DNA of 64,000 nucleotides. Source: Bacillota bacterium (GTDB lineage: Bacteria > Bacillota > UBA4882 > UBA8346). The notes under the pieces were generated by a model. The model was not told the origin of the DNA. It ran no database searches and saw only the letters and a list, made by a program, of their open reading frames with translations. Below, in pieces: positions 25,155 through 33,143 of the stretch; the first letter of the stretch is position 1, and every line of letters begins with the position of its first letter. A program made the position numbers and the translations under genes. The DNA lies in assembly GCA_023402395.1 (NCBI GenBank), contig JAEYGI010000025.1, forward strand, positions 22,347 through 86,346. The letters run 5' to 3'.

Positions 25155-25640
25155 GTATAGCATCATCGGCTTGATGCCGCCGCTGTCCAGGATGTTCAGC
25201 ACGTAATCGGAGAACGGCTCGGCCCGGAGCGTGGCTCCGGTGGTCTCGTTGACAATGGCGCCGCCGGCCAGATCAACGCGGAGCCGGTCGCCGGAGGAGA
25301 CCAGTTTGGTCACGCCCGGGCAGACCAACGCCGGGACACCCAGGTTGATGGCGTTGCGATAGAAGATCCGGGCGAACGATTCGGCGATGATCGCGCCGAC
25401 CCCAGCCGCTTTCAGGGTGATCACCGCGTGTTCGCGGCTGGAGCCGCAACCGAAATTGGTCCCGGCGACCACCAGATCGCCGCTTTGAAAGCGTTTGACG
25501 AAGTCCGGGTCCGCTCCCTCCATGGCGTGGCCGCCGATGGCGGCCGGATCGGTCAGATCCAGGAAACGGCCGGGATAGATCTGATCGGTATCGACATTGG
25601 GCCCATAGACGAAGGCCCGGCCGTTGACGGTATTATTCAT
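25143..25640 (-). CDS. leuD: LeuD-type dehydratase small subunit
   Basis: A 165-aa small (swivel) subunit of an isopropylmalate dehydratase/homoaconitase-type enzyme: NVDTDQIYPGRFL, AGTNFGCGSSREHA and IIAESFARIFYRNAINLG are family hallmarks. It pairs with the large subunit upstream, whose end it overlaps by eight bases; GAGGAG is present before the ATG. Substrate uncertain: 3-isopropylmalate, homocitrate or 2,3-dimethylmalate enzymes share these motifs, and leuA and leuB are absent from the window. The last codons lie in a hairpin repeat arm, so the original C-terminus may have been replaced. Confidence 0.88.
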   Translation of the reverse strand: MNNTVNGRAFVYGPNVDTDQIYPGRFLDLTDPAAIGGHAMEGADPDFVKRFQSGDLVVAGTNFGCGSSREHAVITLKAAGVGAIIAESFARIFYRNAINLGVPALVCPGVTKLVSSGDRLRVDLAGGAIVNETTGATLRAEPFSDYVLNILDSGGIKPMMLYKLN

Positions 25641-26904
25641 GACGCTGCTCCTCCTCGAAGAACCGGGTGGGGTCGACGATCTCGCCCGCCAGCGCCGCCG
25701 CGGCCACCGCAGCCGGGGACGCCACGTAGATTTGAGCCGCCGGATGGCCCATCCGGCCCGGAAAGTTCCGGCTTGACGCGGTGATACAGGTTTCGCCGGC
25801 GGCCAGCATGCCCTGATGGGTGCCGAGACAGGCCGCGCAACCCGGCGTGACCATGGTTGCCCCGGCCTCGATCAATGTTTGCAAATACCCTTTGGCCATG
25901 GCCTCCAGCAGCACGGCCCGGGAGGCGGGAACCACCACCAGCCGGGTCCGGGGATTAATCTTCTTGCCCTGAAGGATGCGCGCGGCCACCGCCAGGTCCG
26001 GCACGCGGCCGCCGGTGCAGGTGCCGAGGAAGGCTTGATCAATGGGGCGGCCGGCCACGGCGGCGATCGGAAACACATTATCGACGCTCGACGGCGCGGC
26101 CACCTGCGGAGTCAGGCCGGAGACATCGAAGCTGTGCTCGGCGGCGTATTGGTAGCCGGGATCGGTGCTGAAAACCTCAAAGCTCCGGCCCGGCTTCTTC
26201 AGCAAATATTCCAGCGTGATCGCATCGGGCTGGATATAGCTGGTCTTGGCCCCGAGTTCGGTGGTCATGTTGCAGAGCGCCATCCGTTCCGAGACGCTCA
26301 AATCGGCCAGCGTCTCCCCGGTAAATTCGATGGCCTTGTAGACCCCGTAATCGGCGCCGAGATCGCCGATAATCTTCAAGATAATGTCCTTGGCGAAAAC
26401 GCCCGGCCCGAGCTTTCCGGTAAGATTGATCCGGACGATCTCCGGCACCCGGAACCAGAGTTCGCCGCTGATCATGATCGTGGCCAGGTCAGTGGCTCCG
26501 ACACCGGTGCCGAAGGCGCCAAACGCGCCGTGGGTCGTGGTATGGGAGTCGGTGACCACGACCACTTGGCCCGGTCCCACCAGGCCCTGATCGGCCAGTA
26601 CCTGATGGCAGACGCCTTGATTGATGTCCATCAGCAGCCCGATGCCCTGCTCCCGGCAGAACTCCCGGAACTGCTTCTGATTGCCGGCCTGCATGATGGT
26701 GGAGGCCGGCGCGTAGTGATCGAGGAAAACCACCAGTTTGGCGGGGTCATGGACCCGTTTGCCGCCCATTTCGAAGAAGGAGCGGATGGTCTGCAGGTAG
26801 AGATCGTTGATCCCCGCCAGGTCCACCCGGCAGTTGACGATCTCGCCGGTGCTCACCGTGACCCTGCCGGCGGCCTTAGCCAGAATTTTTTCAATAGCGT
26901 GCAT
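25633..26904 (-). CDS. leuC: LeuC-type dehydratase large subunit
   Basis: A 423-aa aconitase-superfamily large subunit with a [4Fe-4S] cluster. Cluster Cys residues are visible in FLGTCTGGR and in PGCAACLG; substrate-binding stretches include VVVTDSHTTTHGAFGAFGTGVGATD (as parts VVVTDSHTTT and GAFGTGVGATD). The 420-aa length fits the LeuC/homoaconitase/DmdA branch. It is transcribed from the side of the GH4 gene, but a strong terminator hairpin sits between them, with its T-run touching the AGGAG. The exact hydro-lyase reaction cannot be chosen from sequence alone. Confidence 0.9.
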   Translation of the reverse strand: MHAIEKILAKAAGRVTVSTGEIVNCRVDLAGINDLYLQTIRSFFEMGGKRVHDPAKLVVFLDHYAPASTIMQAGNQKQFREFCREQGIGLLMDINQGVCHQVLADQGLVGPGQVVVVTDSHTTTHGAFGAFGTGVGATDLATIMISGELWFRVPEIVRINLTGKLGPGVFAKDIILKIIGDLGADYGVYKAIEFTGETLADLSVSERMALCNMTTELGAKTSYIQPDAITLEYLLKKPGRSFEVFSTDPGYQYAAEHSFDVSGLTPQVAAPSSVDNVFPIAAVAGRPIDQAFLGTCTGGRVPDLAVAARILQGKKINPRTRLVVVPASRAVLLEAMAKGYLQTLIEAGATMVTPGCAACLGTHQGMLAAGETCITASSRNFPGRMGHPAAQIYVASPAAVAAAALAGEIVDPTRFFEEEQRHE

Positions 26905-26918
26905 GATCGCTTCTCCTA

Positions 26919-26967
26919 ATAAAAGCCGGCGCCGGGCCGCGACGATGCGGGACCCCGGCGCCGGCCG
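26919..26967 (-). terminator. Terminator between the GH4 gene and leuC
   Basis: On the minus strand, GCCGGCGCCGGG (26925-26936) pairs with CCCGGCGCCGGC (26954-26965) over 12 bp, followed by TTTTATT. The AGGAG of leuC begins right after the T-run, so leuCD either has a promoter inside the GH4 gene or depends on read-through. Confidence 0.85.
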
Positions 26968-26979
26968 GTTTATTATGAC

Positions 26980-28368
26980 TCAACCCAGCTTCCAGCCAGG
27001 GAGATAGGAGCGGGTATTCTTGAGCATCTCCTCCAGCAGCCGTTTGGAGTCGTCGATTCCGGTAGTGACCAGCGGATCGTTGACGAAGGCCCGCAGCGCC
27101 AGGTCGAAATCTTTTTTCAGACCCGCCTGCAGGATGGTCTCCTGATTGTGCACGTGCCGGATGACCAGGCCCTGAATGGGGTCGGGCAATCCTCCCGAAA
27201 CCACCGGCTGCACCGAATTGTCGGAGAAGTAGGCGTTGGTCTCGACCACCGCGCCCAAGGGAATCCCCTTCATTTGGCCCCGGTTGGGGAAGTTGACGTT
27301 GGTGACCAGATTCTCCAGGCCCACCAGGGCTTTGATCTGTTTGACCCCTTCCTCGCCGGAGGCTTCCAGCTTGTACTCTTCCTGGCCGGCCACGATCCGT
27401 TCCCGCTGGGCATTGGCTTTCTCGAAGCGGTCGATCCGGTACGGAACGGTGGTCAGGTTGAACTTCCATTTCCGGACGGTTTCCGGGTCCTTCAAATACC
27501 ACGGCGGCAGGAATTCGGCCAGATGGCGGTCGCCGGCGGCGGCGATCACCCCGTAGCGCTGGAACAGGTCGAATTTGACCCGGTGGGCGAAACGGAACGG
27601 CGTCTCATCCCAGGCCTCGTCGCCGGGGATCCGGAAGCCCTCCTCATAGTATTTGGCGGCGAACTCCCGATACAGCGGGAACAGATCCATGCCCTGCCAA
27701 TACGCCTGGTCGATCCAAGTGAAATGATTGATGCCGAGCACATTGGTTTTGATCTCGTCCCGGCTGGCCTTGCCGATTCCCATATCGTTCAGCATCGCGG
27801 CCAGCAGCTTTTGGGTGCCGAAGACCTCATGGCAGCAGCCGAAGGCTTTGATCTCCGGGAAGACTTCGTACAAGGCCCGGGTGCAGAGCGTCATCGGATT
27901 GGTGTAATTGATGACCCAGGCATTCGGGGCGTAGGCTTTGATGTTTTCGGCGAACTCGACGTAGGACGGGATGGTCCGGAGCGCCCGGACCAGTCCGCCC
28001 GGTCCGACGGTGTCGCCGACCGATTGATAGATCCCGTGCCGTTCCGGCAGATGGACGTCGGAGTTCATCTCGGCGAAGGTACCCGGCAGGATCGAGATGA
28101 TCACGAAATCGGCGCTGGTCAGCGCTTCCTTCAGGGTCTTGACCGCCTGATACTGCCACTTGCCCTTGGCGTCGGCCCGCTGGGTCATGAGGTTCCCGAA
28201 GCGTTCGTTGCCTTGGGCGGCTTCATAGTCAATATCGTAGAGCTTAACCGTGCCGCTGATGCTTCCTTCCAACGCCAGGTCGGACATGAGCCGCCAGGCC
28301 CACAGCCGCGAGCCGCCGCCGATATAGGCGATATTGATATCCGTTACTTTACGATCCGCGTGATTCAT
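26980..28368 (-). CDS. lplD: GH4 alpha-galacturonidase (CHEV type)
   Basis: A 462-aa family 4 glycoside hydrolase, an NAD+- and Mn2+-dependent enzyme that works by oxidation-elimination. The N-terminal Rossmann motif (YIGGGSRLW), NYTNPM, and the active-site motif C179-H180-E181-V182 are visible, followed by NHFTW. In GH4 the CHEV motif marks alpha-galacturonidases such as Bacillus subtilis LplD, as opposed to CHSV (alpha-galactosidase) or CDMP (alpha-glucosidase). AAGGAG is nine bases upstream. It is the last gene of an operon with an ABC sugar importer and an isomerase, which suits import and cleavage of galacturonate-containing oligosaccharides from pectin. Confidence 0.88.
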   Translation of the reverse strand: MNHADRKVTDINIAYIGGGSRLWAWRLMSDLALEGSISGTVKLYDIDYEAAQGNERFGNLMTQRADAKGKWQYQAVKTLKEALTSADFVIISILPGTFAEMNSDVHLPERHGIYQSVGDTVGPGGLVRALRTIPSYVEFAENIKAYAPNAWVINYTNPMTLCTRALYEVFPEIKAFGCCHEVFGTQKLLAAMLNDMGIGKASRDEIKTNVLGINHFTWIDQAYWQGMDLFPLYREFAAKYYEEGFRIPGDEAWDETPFRFAHRVKFDLFQRYGVIAAAGDRHLAEFLPPWYLKDPETVRKWKFNLTTVPYRIDRFEKANAQRERIVAGQEEYKLEASGEEGVKQIKALVGLENLVTNVNFPNRGQMKGIPLGAVVETNAYFSDNSVQPVVSGGLPDPIQGLVIRHVHNQETILQAGLKKDFDLALRAFVNDPLVTTGIDDSKRLLEEMLKNTRSYLPGWKLG

Positions 28369-28391
28369 TTGCTCTCGCTCCTTACTCGCTT

Positions 28392-29231
28392 TTATTTATT
28401 GCCCGGTTGCCGCTTCATGCCGTCCAACAGCGGGCGGATATGCTCTAATGCTTGCCTGGCCGCCTCCAACCCCGTGGGCAGCGGCAGGCATTCCACGGCC
28501 AAAGCGCCGGAGTAGCCCGTCTCCCGCAATGCGCCCAACAGCTCGGCAAAGTCCAGATACCCCATGCCCGGCGCCCAACGGGTGTTGTCCGCCAGGTGAA
28601 TGTGGCGCAGACAGGAGCCGAATTCCCGGATCGCCGCCGCCGGCCGGCGCTCCTCGATATTCATGTGATAAGTATCGAGGTGCAGGCCGAGGGCAGGCGA
28701 GCCGGCCCGTTTGATAAACTCCGCCGTCTGCGCCGCCGTGTTCAGGAAGTTCGATTCGTAGCGGTTGATCGCCTCCAGGACTAAGCAGCCCCCGAGGCTT
28801 TCGGCATGTTCGGCGCATTGGCGCAACGCCTCCAGGATCCGGGCTTCGGCCGCCGGAGCCTGGGCCGGGTCCGCCGGCAAGGGTCCCCGGATCATGCCGA
28901 TGATCACCAGGGCGTTCAGTTCGGCGGCCAGATCGAGCTGGGCTTTGATCCGCTCCACCGCCGCCCGGCGCACCGCCGCGTCCGGGGCGGCAAAACACAG
29001 TCCATCGGTGGAATACGCCTGGCCCGTTCCCAGGCTGGACACTTTGAGTCCGGTCGCGGCCAAGGCCGCCAACAGTGAAGCCCGCTCGATCGCTTTGGGA
29101 TCCCGGATATGCAGTTCGACCCATCGGTATCCGAGCGCTGCGGCGATCTCCACCTGGGCCGCGTAATCCCCTTGGAGCAGAAACGGCGCGGTCTTGGAGA
29201 CCGTTCCCGAGATAGTGACGCTTAGATCCAT
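28392..29231 (-). CDS. Sugar phosphate isomerase/epimerase, TIM barrel
   Basis: A 279-aa member of the xylose-isomerase-like AP-endonuclease 2 superfamily. Metal ligands are visible in order: E in LVLEAINR, HLDTYHMNIEE, HIHLADNTRWAPG and the late VECLP. Such proteins isomerise or epimerise keto-sugars, uronates or inositols. It lies between the ABC permease and the GH4 gene, with GGGGAG six bases before the ATG, so it probably processes a product of the imported uronide. Which sugar cannot be determined. Confidence 0.85.
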   Translation of the reverse strand: MDLSVTISGTVSKTAPFLLQGDYAAQVEIAAALGYRWVELHIRDPKAIERASLLAALAATGLKVSSLGTGQAYSTDGLCFAAPDAAVRRAAVERIKAQLDLAAELNALVIIGMIRGPLPADPAQAPAAEARILEALRQCAEHAESLGGCLVLEAINRYESNFLNTAAQTAEFIKRAGSPALGLHLDTYHMNIEERRPAAAIREFGSCLRHIHLADNTRWAPGMGYLDFAELLGALRETGYSGALAVECLPLPTGLEAARQALEHIRPLLDGMKRQPGNK

Positions 29232-29264
29232 GGCAATCTCCCCAGCAACCGTTCCCCGGCTGGA

Positions 29265-30101
29265 TTAACCCTTCAAGCCGGTGGTTGCGATTCCTTCCAC
29301 AAAATATTTCTGCGCGAAGAAAAAGATCAAAATCGGGGGAACCATGGTGACTACCGACATTGCCATAACCCGGGACCATTGGACCGAGGCCCCGACGTCG
29401 AGATCAATTCGCAATCCCAGTGAGAGCGGGTATTTGGCCACGCTGCTGATATAAATCAACGGATTGAAGAAGTCATTCCATTGCCAGACGAAGTCAAAGA
29501 TCGCCGCTGAAAAGAGCGCCGGTTTCGACAATGGCAGCAAAATCCGGAATAAAATCTGGAACGAATTACAACCGTCGATCTTCGCCGATTCATCCAGCTC
29601 ACGCGGGAGCCCCCGTAAAAACTGAACCAGCATGAAAATGAAGAACGATTGCGTCGCCAGCAAGGCCGGGATATAAAATGGATAATAACTGTCCAGCCAG
29701 CCCAGATCGCGAAACAGCATATAGCGGGGGATGATGATCACCGTTTTCGGCAGCATCAGGGTCGAGATCATCAGGGCGAACAGTATTTTCTTGAAGGGAA
29801 ACCGGAACCGTGAAAAACCGTAGGCCACCAAATAACTGGACAATAAGGTGAAAAAAGCCGACGGGATGATCATTTTAAAGGTATTGTAAAAATACCGGCC
29901 ATAGTTTTGATCCCCGATCCCCACCCAGCCCTCAATATACGGCTTCAGGCTCAGGGCCGACGGCATCAGGCTGAACGAGGTAAATATCTCGTCATTGGTC
30001 TTGAACGAGCCGCTGATCAACCACAAGAGCGGATAGATCATCAAATAACCGAGCAAGGCAATGAGCACATAGGCAATTATCTTTTTAACGTTCATTTTCA
30101 T
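29265..30101 (-). CDS. CUT1 ABC sugar transporter permease (MalG-like)
   Basis: A 278-aa inner-membrane permease with six TM helices. The EAA loop is seen as LPRELDESAKIDGCNSFQILFRILLPLSKPAL (EAA-like core ELDESAKIDG), where the ATPase docks. It starts with ATG overlapping the TGA of the partner permease (TGATG). It forms a heterodimer with the product of 30101-31009. Very similar in layout to the permease at 46683-47528. Confidence 0.95.
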   Translation of the reverse strand: MKMNVKKIIAYVLIALLGYLMIYPLLWLISGSFKTNDEIFTSFSLMPSALSLKPYIEGWVGIGDQNYGRYFYNTFKMIIPSAFFTLLSSYLVAYGFSRFRFPFKKILFALMISTLMLPKTVIIIPRYMLFRDLGWLDSYYPFYIPALLATQSFFIFMLVQFLRGLPRELDESAKIDGCNSFQILFRILLPLSKPALFSAAIFDFVWQWNDFFNPLIYISSVAKYPLSLGLRIDLDVGASVQWSRVMAMSVVTMVPPILIFFFAQKYFVEGIATTGLKG

Positions 30102-31009
30102 CAGAAATCACCTGCGTCTTCATAATGGACCCACATTGAAGAGGATTTGAAGATGATTAGGGTAAATACCATAACTATCCCAAAGAGCACCCAGGACAGC
30201 GCCGAGGCGTATCCCATCCGCAAATAATCGAAACCGTACTGCCAGATCATATACCCGTACAAATAAGTTGATTTCAGCGGTCCGCCACTGGTGATTACAA
30301 AGGCGGCGGTCATTTCCTGAAACGCGTTGACCAACTGCATAACCAGGTTAAAGAAGAGGATCGGCGTCAGTTGCGGTAAGGTGATGCTGAGAAACATCCT
30401 CCAGCGCGGCGCGCCGTCCACCTTGGCCGCTTCGTAAAGCTCGCCGGGGATCTGTTTCAACGCCGCCAAAAACAGTACCATTGACGAACCGAACTGCCAC
30501 ACCTGCAGCAAACCGATGGTCGGTAACGCTAGCGACGGGTCGCCCAGCCAGTTCAAGGACGGGATTCCGAGATACCCCAGATAATGATTGACCACGCCGT
30601 CTTTCATGAACAGTAACCGCCATAAAATGGCCAAGGCCACGCTACCTCCCAGAATGGACGGGAGATAATAAATCGTCCGGAAAAAGTTGATCCCGCGCAG
30701 CTTTTGATTCATGATCATCGCTACCGCCAACGCGAACGCCAACTTGGCGGGAACGGCGATCAGCACATAAACGAAGGTCACGTTAAACGATTGCCAGAAG
30801 TCCAGATTGGTGGTGAACATTTGCACGAAATTTCCCAATCCGATGAAATTAGGTGCTTTGAACAAATTCAGATCCGTCAGTGAATAATAGAACGACATCA
30901 AAAACGGATACAATTGCAACGTGAAAAACCCGATTAACCAGGGGAGAATATACAGCAAACCGATATAATTATATCGCTTGTCCCTTCTCGCGCTTGTTTT
31001 TCCCAACAT
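30101..31009 (-). CDS. CUT1 ABC sugar transporter permease (MalF-like)
   Basis: A 302-aa permease with six TM helices and an EAA loop (ELYEAAKVDGAPRWRMFLSITLP). I chose the ATG at 31009, six bases after GGAG, and not the frame start at 31072, which lacks a ribosome binding site. It lies between the binding protein and MalG-like genes. No ATPase gene is in the operon, as is usual for importers that share an MsmK-type ATPase. Confidence 0.94.
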   Translation of the reverse strand: MLGKTSARRDKRYNYIGLLYILPWLIGFFTLQLYPFLMSFYYSLTDLNLFKAPNFIGLGNFVQMFTTNLDFWQSFNVTFVYVLIAVPAKLAFALAVAMIMNQKLRGINFFRTIYYLPSILGGSVALAILWRLLFMKDGVVNHYLGYLGIPSLNWLGDPSLALPTIGLLQVWQFGSSMVLFLAALKQIPGELYEAAKVDGAPRWRMFLSITLPQLTPILFFNLVMQLVNAFQEMTAAFVITSGGPLKSTYLYGYMIWQYGFDYLRMGYASALSWVLFGIVMVFTLIIFKSSSMWVHYEDAGDF

Positions 31010-31103
31010 GTTCCGCTCCGTTTCCCGGAATCGGAGAATGAATATGGATGAGGCGTCGTCGAAAGATTCCAACGCCGCCTCACTTTCCGATCCCGAATTT
31101 GTA

Positions 31104-32390
31104 TTACTTTTGAGCTTTTAACTCCGCCAACTTCGCTTGATACGTCTTCAGCATCCGATCCGCCGCTTGTTCCGGAGTGAGCCGTTTAAATCCGACCTGT
31201 TGAATATATTCACTCAAAATGGTCAGAAGTTCTTTGTTGGTAGACAGGCTGTTCTCGGGCAACCCGGCGTTTTTCATGGCCAGGTTGATCCCTTTGGCCA
31301 TAACCGGCTCGATCAGCTTGCTCTTCTCCAAGGTCGCCAAGCCCGTTTTGGTGGGCGGAATACCCCGTTCGCTCTTTAAAATCATGACCGCTTCCCGATC
31401 GTTGAAGAACCAGTTCACAAATTTCGCGGCTTCTTTGGCATTCGACGAACGCTTGTTAATTACCAGCAGTTGCGAAGGCCGGACCAAAATACCGGTGTTC
31501 TTTACGTTCTTCAGCGCCGGCAGGGGGCTTACATCCAGCTTAAGTTTGCCGCCCAGGTGAAATTGCTCTACGGAAGAAACCCAGTTTTGGGCGATACCGA
31601 TGTCACCCGAGATCCAACGCGGAGTCTCTTCGGTCTTCAGGTCAAACAGTACGGTTTCTTCCAACGGGGGGATGACGCCGTTTTGGATCAATTTGAGGTA
31701 ATAGCCGAAGGCTTCGGCCAAGGACTCTTTATCAAAACCGGGCGTGAAATCGTCGTTGACCCATTGGGTCGCTCCATGGTGCTGCGCCACGTACATCTTC
31801 AGCATATTGCCGACATGGGTGGTGCTCATCGTCATCAGATAGTTGTTTTTGGCTTGTTGGTTGACCCGTTTCCCGACCTCAATCAATTTGTCCCAATCCC
31901 ATTGAGTGTTGAGCGGGATTTTGTGCCGGTTGAAAAAGGCAGTATTGGAGATCCAGGCTAGGCCGTTCAAACCGGTAGGAAGACCGATCAATTTGCCGTC
32001 CCATTCACACTGGGTTTTCAAAAAATTCTTGTCAAATTCCGATAGTTTAATTTCTTTGGCGGTATACAGATTCACGAAAAGATCGCCCTGAGACGCCAAA
32101 TCTCCCACCCACGGCTGATCGATCTGAATAATGTCCGCCGCGGTTCCGCCAGCCAGCTGAGTAAGCAGCTTCTGTTGATACCCGCTGAAACCGCCGTATT
32201 CGCCGCTGATTTGAACATTGGGGTTTTTCTTCATATACAGCTCGATGGCGGCCATAGTGGCTTTATGCCGAATCTCTCCGCCCCACCACATAAACCGCAG
32301 GGATACTTTCGGGGCCGCGTAAACCGATAAACTGGAAATCAACATCACAATTAGCGCGCTTGCCAGGATAAGTTTAATTGAACGTTTCAT
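31104..32390 (-). CDS. Extracellular sugar-binding protein of CUT1 importer
   Basis: A 428-aa family 1 solute-binding protein. It has a cleavable-type signal (MKRSIKLILASALIVMLISS to VYA-AP), no lipobox Cys, and the family segments LRFMWWGG, IAQNWVSS and RPSQLLVINKRS. GGAGG lies seven bases before the ATG at 32390. Lack of a lipid anchor is odd for a Gram-positive binding protein. It is the first gene of the operon ending with the galacturonidase and is closely similar to the orphan binding protein at 33144-34433 (for example QKLLTQLAG.TAADIIQIDQPWV in both). Confidence 0.93.
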   Translation of the reverse strand: MKRSIKLILASALIVMLISSLSVYAAPKVSLRFMWWGGEIRHKATMAAIELYMKKNPNVQISGEYGGFSGYQQKLLTQLAGGTAADIIQIDQPWVGDLASQGDLFVNLYTAKEIKLSEFDKNFLKTQCEWDGKLIGLPTGLNGLAWISNTAFFNRHKIPLNTQWDWDKLIEVGKRVNQQAKNNYLMTMSTTHVGNMLKMYVAQHHGATQWVNDDFTPGFDKESLAEAFGYYLKLIQNGVIPPLEETVLFDLKTEETPRWISGDIGIAQNWVSSVEQFHLGGKLKLDVSPLPALKNVKNTGILVRPSQLLVINKRSSNAKEAAKFVNWFFNDREAVMILKSERGIPPTKTGLATLEKSKLIEPVMAKGINLAMKNAGLPENSLSTNKELLTILSEYIQQVGFKRLTPEQAADRMLKTYQAKLAELKAQK

Positions 32391-32461
32391 ACAATTCCCT
32401 CCCCGAGATTTCATTAATTCAATTTTAACAAATGATTAGGCCAATTTTAAAGAGATCAGGA

Positions 32462-32476
32462 TTTAGATCTGGTATC
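32462..32476. promoter_or_regulatory. Conserved box upstream of the binding-protein operon
   Basis: TTTAGATCTGGTATC, 72-86 bases upstream of the start at 32390. The identical 15-mer occurs at 32839-32853 at the same distance from the dead copy, and a variant occurs at 34506-34520 upstream of the second binding protein. It is the best candidate for a YesN binding site. Confidence 0.5.
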
Positions 32477-32631
32477 CTAAATAAATGTTTCTCCGGCAAA
32501 ATTTTATCTTTATTTAATAAAGGGTGTCATTTATTCATTCGGTACCATTTCCGGAGTACGGGTCGGGAATTGATGAATCATTCGAGCCCGGATCGGTGTT
32601 TACCTCCCGGGGTTCCGCTTCGGACACTTTA

Positions 32632-32768
32632 ATAGCGCCCATGCGTCTTTGTGACGGCTCTCTCCGCCCCATTACATTAACGCGATGTTTTCGGCCGGCC
32701 TAAACCGACAAGCCGGAATCAAGAGCATGATCGGGGCGTTGCTTACATTAATTTTAAAAGTGTTTCAT
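32632..32768 (-). pseudogene. Decayed 5' end of a third sugar-binding protein gene
   Basis: Between the two binding-protein genes lies a ruined copy of their 5' part. Starting from the former ATG at 32766-32768 it keeps patches that match the 31104-32390 gene, including the string TCTCTCCGCCCC and the surrounding signal-peptide region, but a stop follows after only a few codons and small indels abound. Its upstream region (32780-32860) is almost identical to that of the live gene, including the regulatory box. It is a relic of a tandem duplication. Confidence 0.75.
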
Positions 32769-32838
32769 GTAATCCCCCCTCGAAAGTTCATTAATTCAAT
32801 ATTAACAAATGATTCGGCCGATTTTAAAGAGATCCGGA

Positions 32839-32853
32839 TTTAGATCTGGTATC
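32839..32853. promoter_or_regulatory. Conserved box upstream of the decayed binding-protein copy
   Basis: A 15-mer identical to that at 32462-32476, 71-85 bases from the dead start codon. Its preservation may only reflect a recent duplication. Confidence 0.45.
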
Positions 32854-32990
32854 GTTTATGGATGTATTCCAAGCCGGATTTATCATTTATTAATAAAAAG
32901 CATCCCGCTTTTAATAAAAGGAATCTCATTTTTCCCTCTCGGCCCTCCCGCCGGCTCATTCCGGCCGGCGACAAGATAGCCGTCATTATC

Positions 32991-33078
32991 TATATAGGAT
33001 GAAGTAAATTCATTAATTTTCCATCATGGCCGGGATTAAGGACATGATGGATACCAGAAATTTAATTCAACTTATATA
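32991..33078. repeat. Hairpin repeat, second member
   Basis: Left arm TATATAGGATGAAGTAAATT (32991-33010) and right arm AATTTAATTCAACTTATATA (33059-33078) pair imperfectly. The core is nearly the same as that at 25092-25139 (CCATCATGGCC, ATTAAGGACATGATGG). The left arm resembles the 24980 element, the right arm the 25077 element. Confidence 0.8.
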
Positions 33079-33082
33079 ACAA

Positions 33083-33122
33083 ATAAAAAAGAGCTGTTAG
33101 CGTAGGTAACAGCCCTTTCTTT
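33083..33122 (-). terminator. Terminator of the orphan binding-protein gene
   Basis: On the minus strand, GGGCTGTTA and TAACAGCTC pair around CCTACGC, followed by TTTTTTATT, about 22 bases after the stop at 33144. Confidence 0.85.
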
Positions 33123-33143
33123 GATGAAACTTTTACGAAGCGG

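Noticed and set aside
27148..28515. 455-codon open frame antisense to the GH4 gene
   Set aside because: Shadow frame; the opposite strand has all GH4 motifs.
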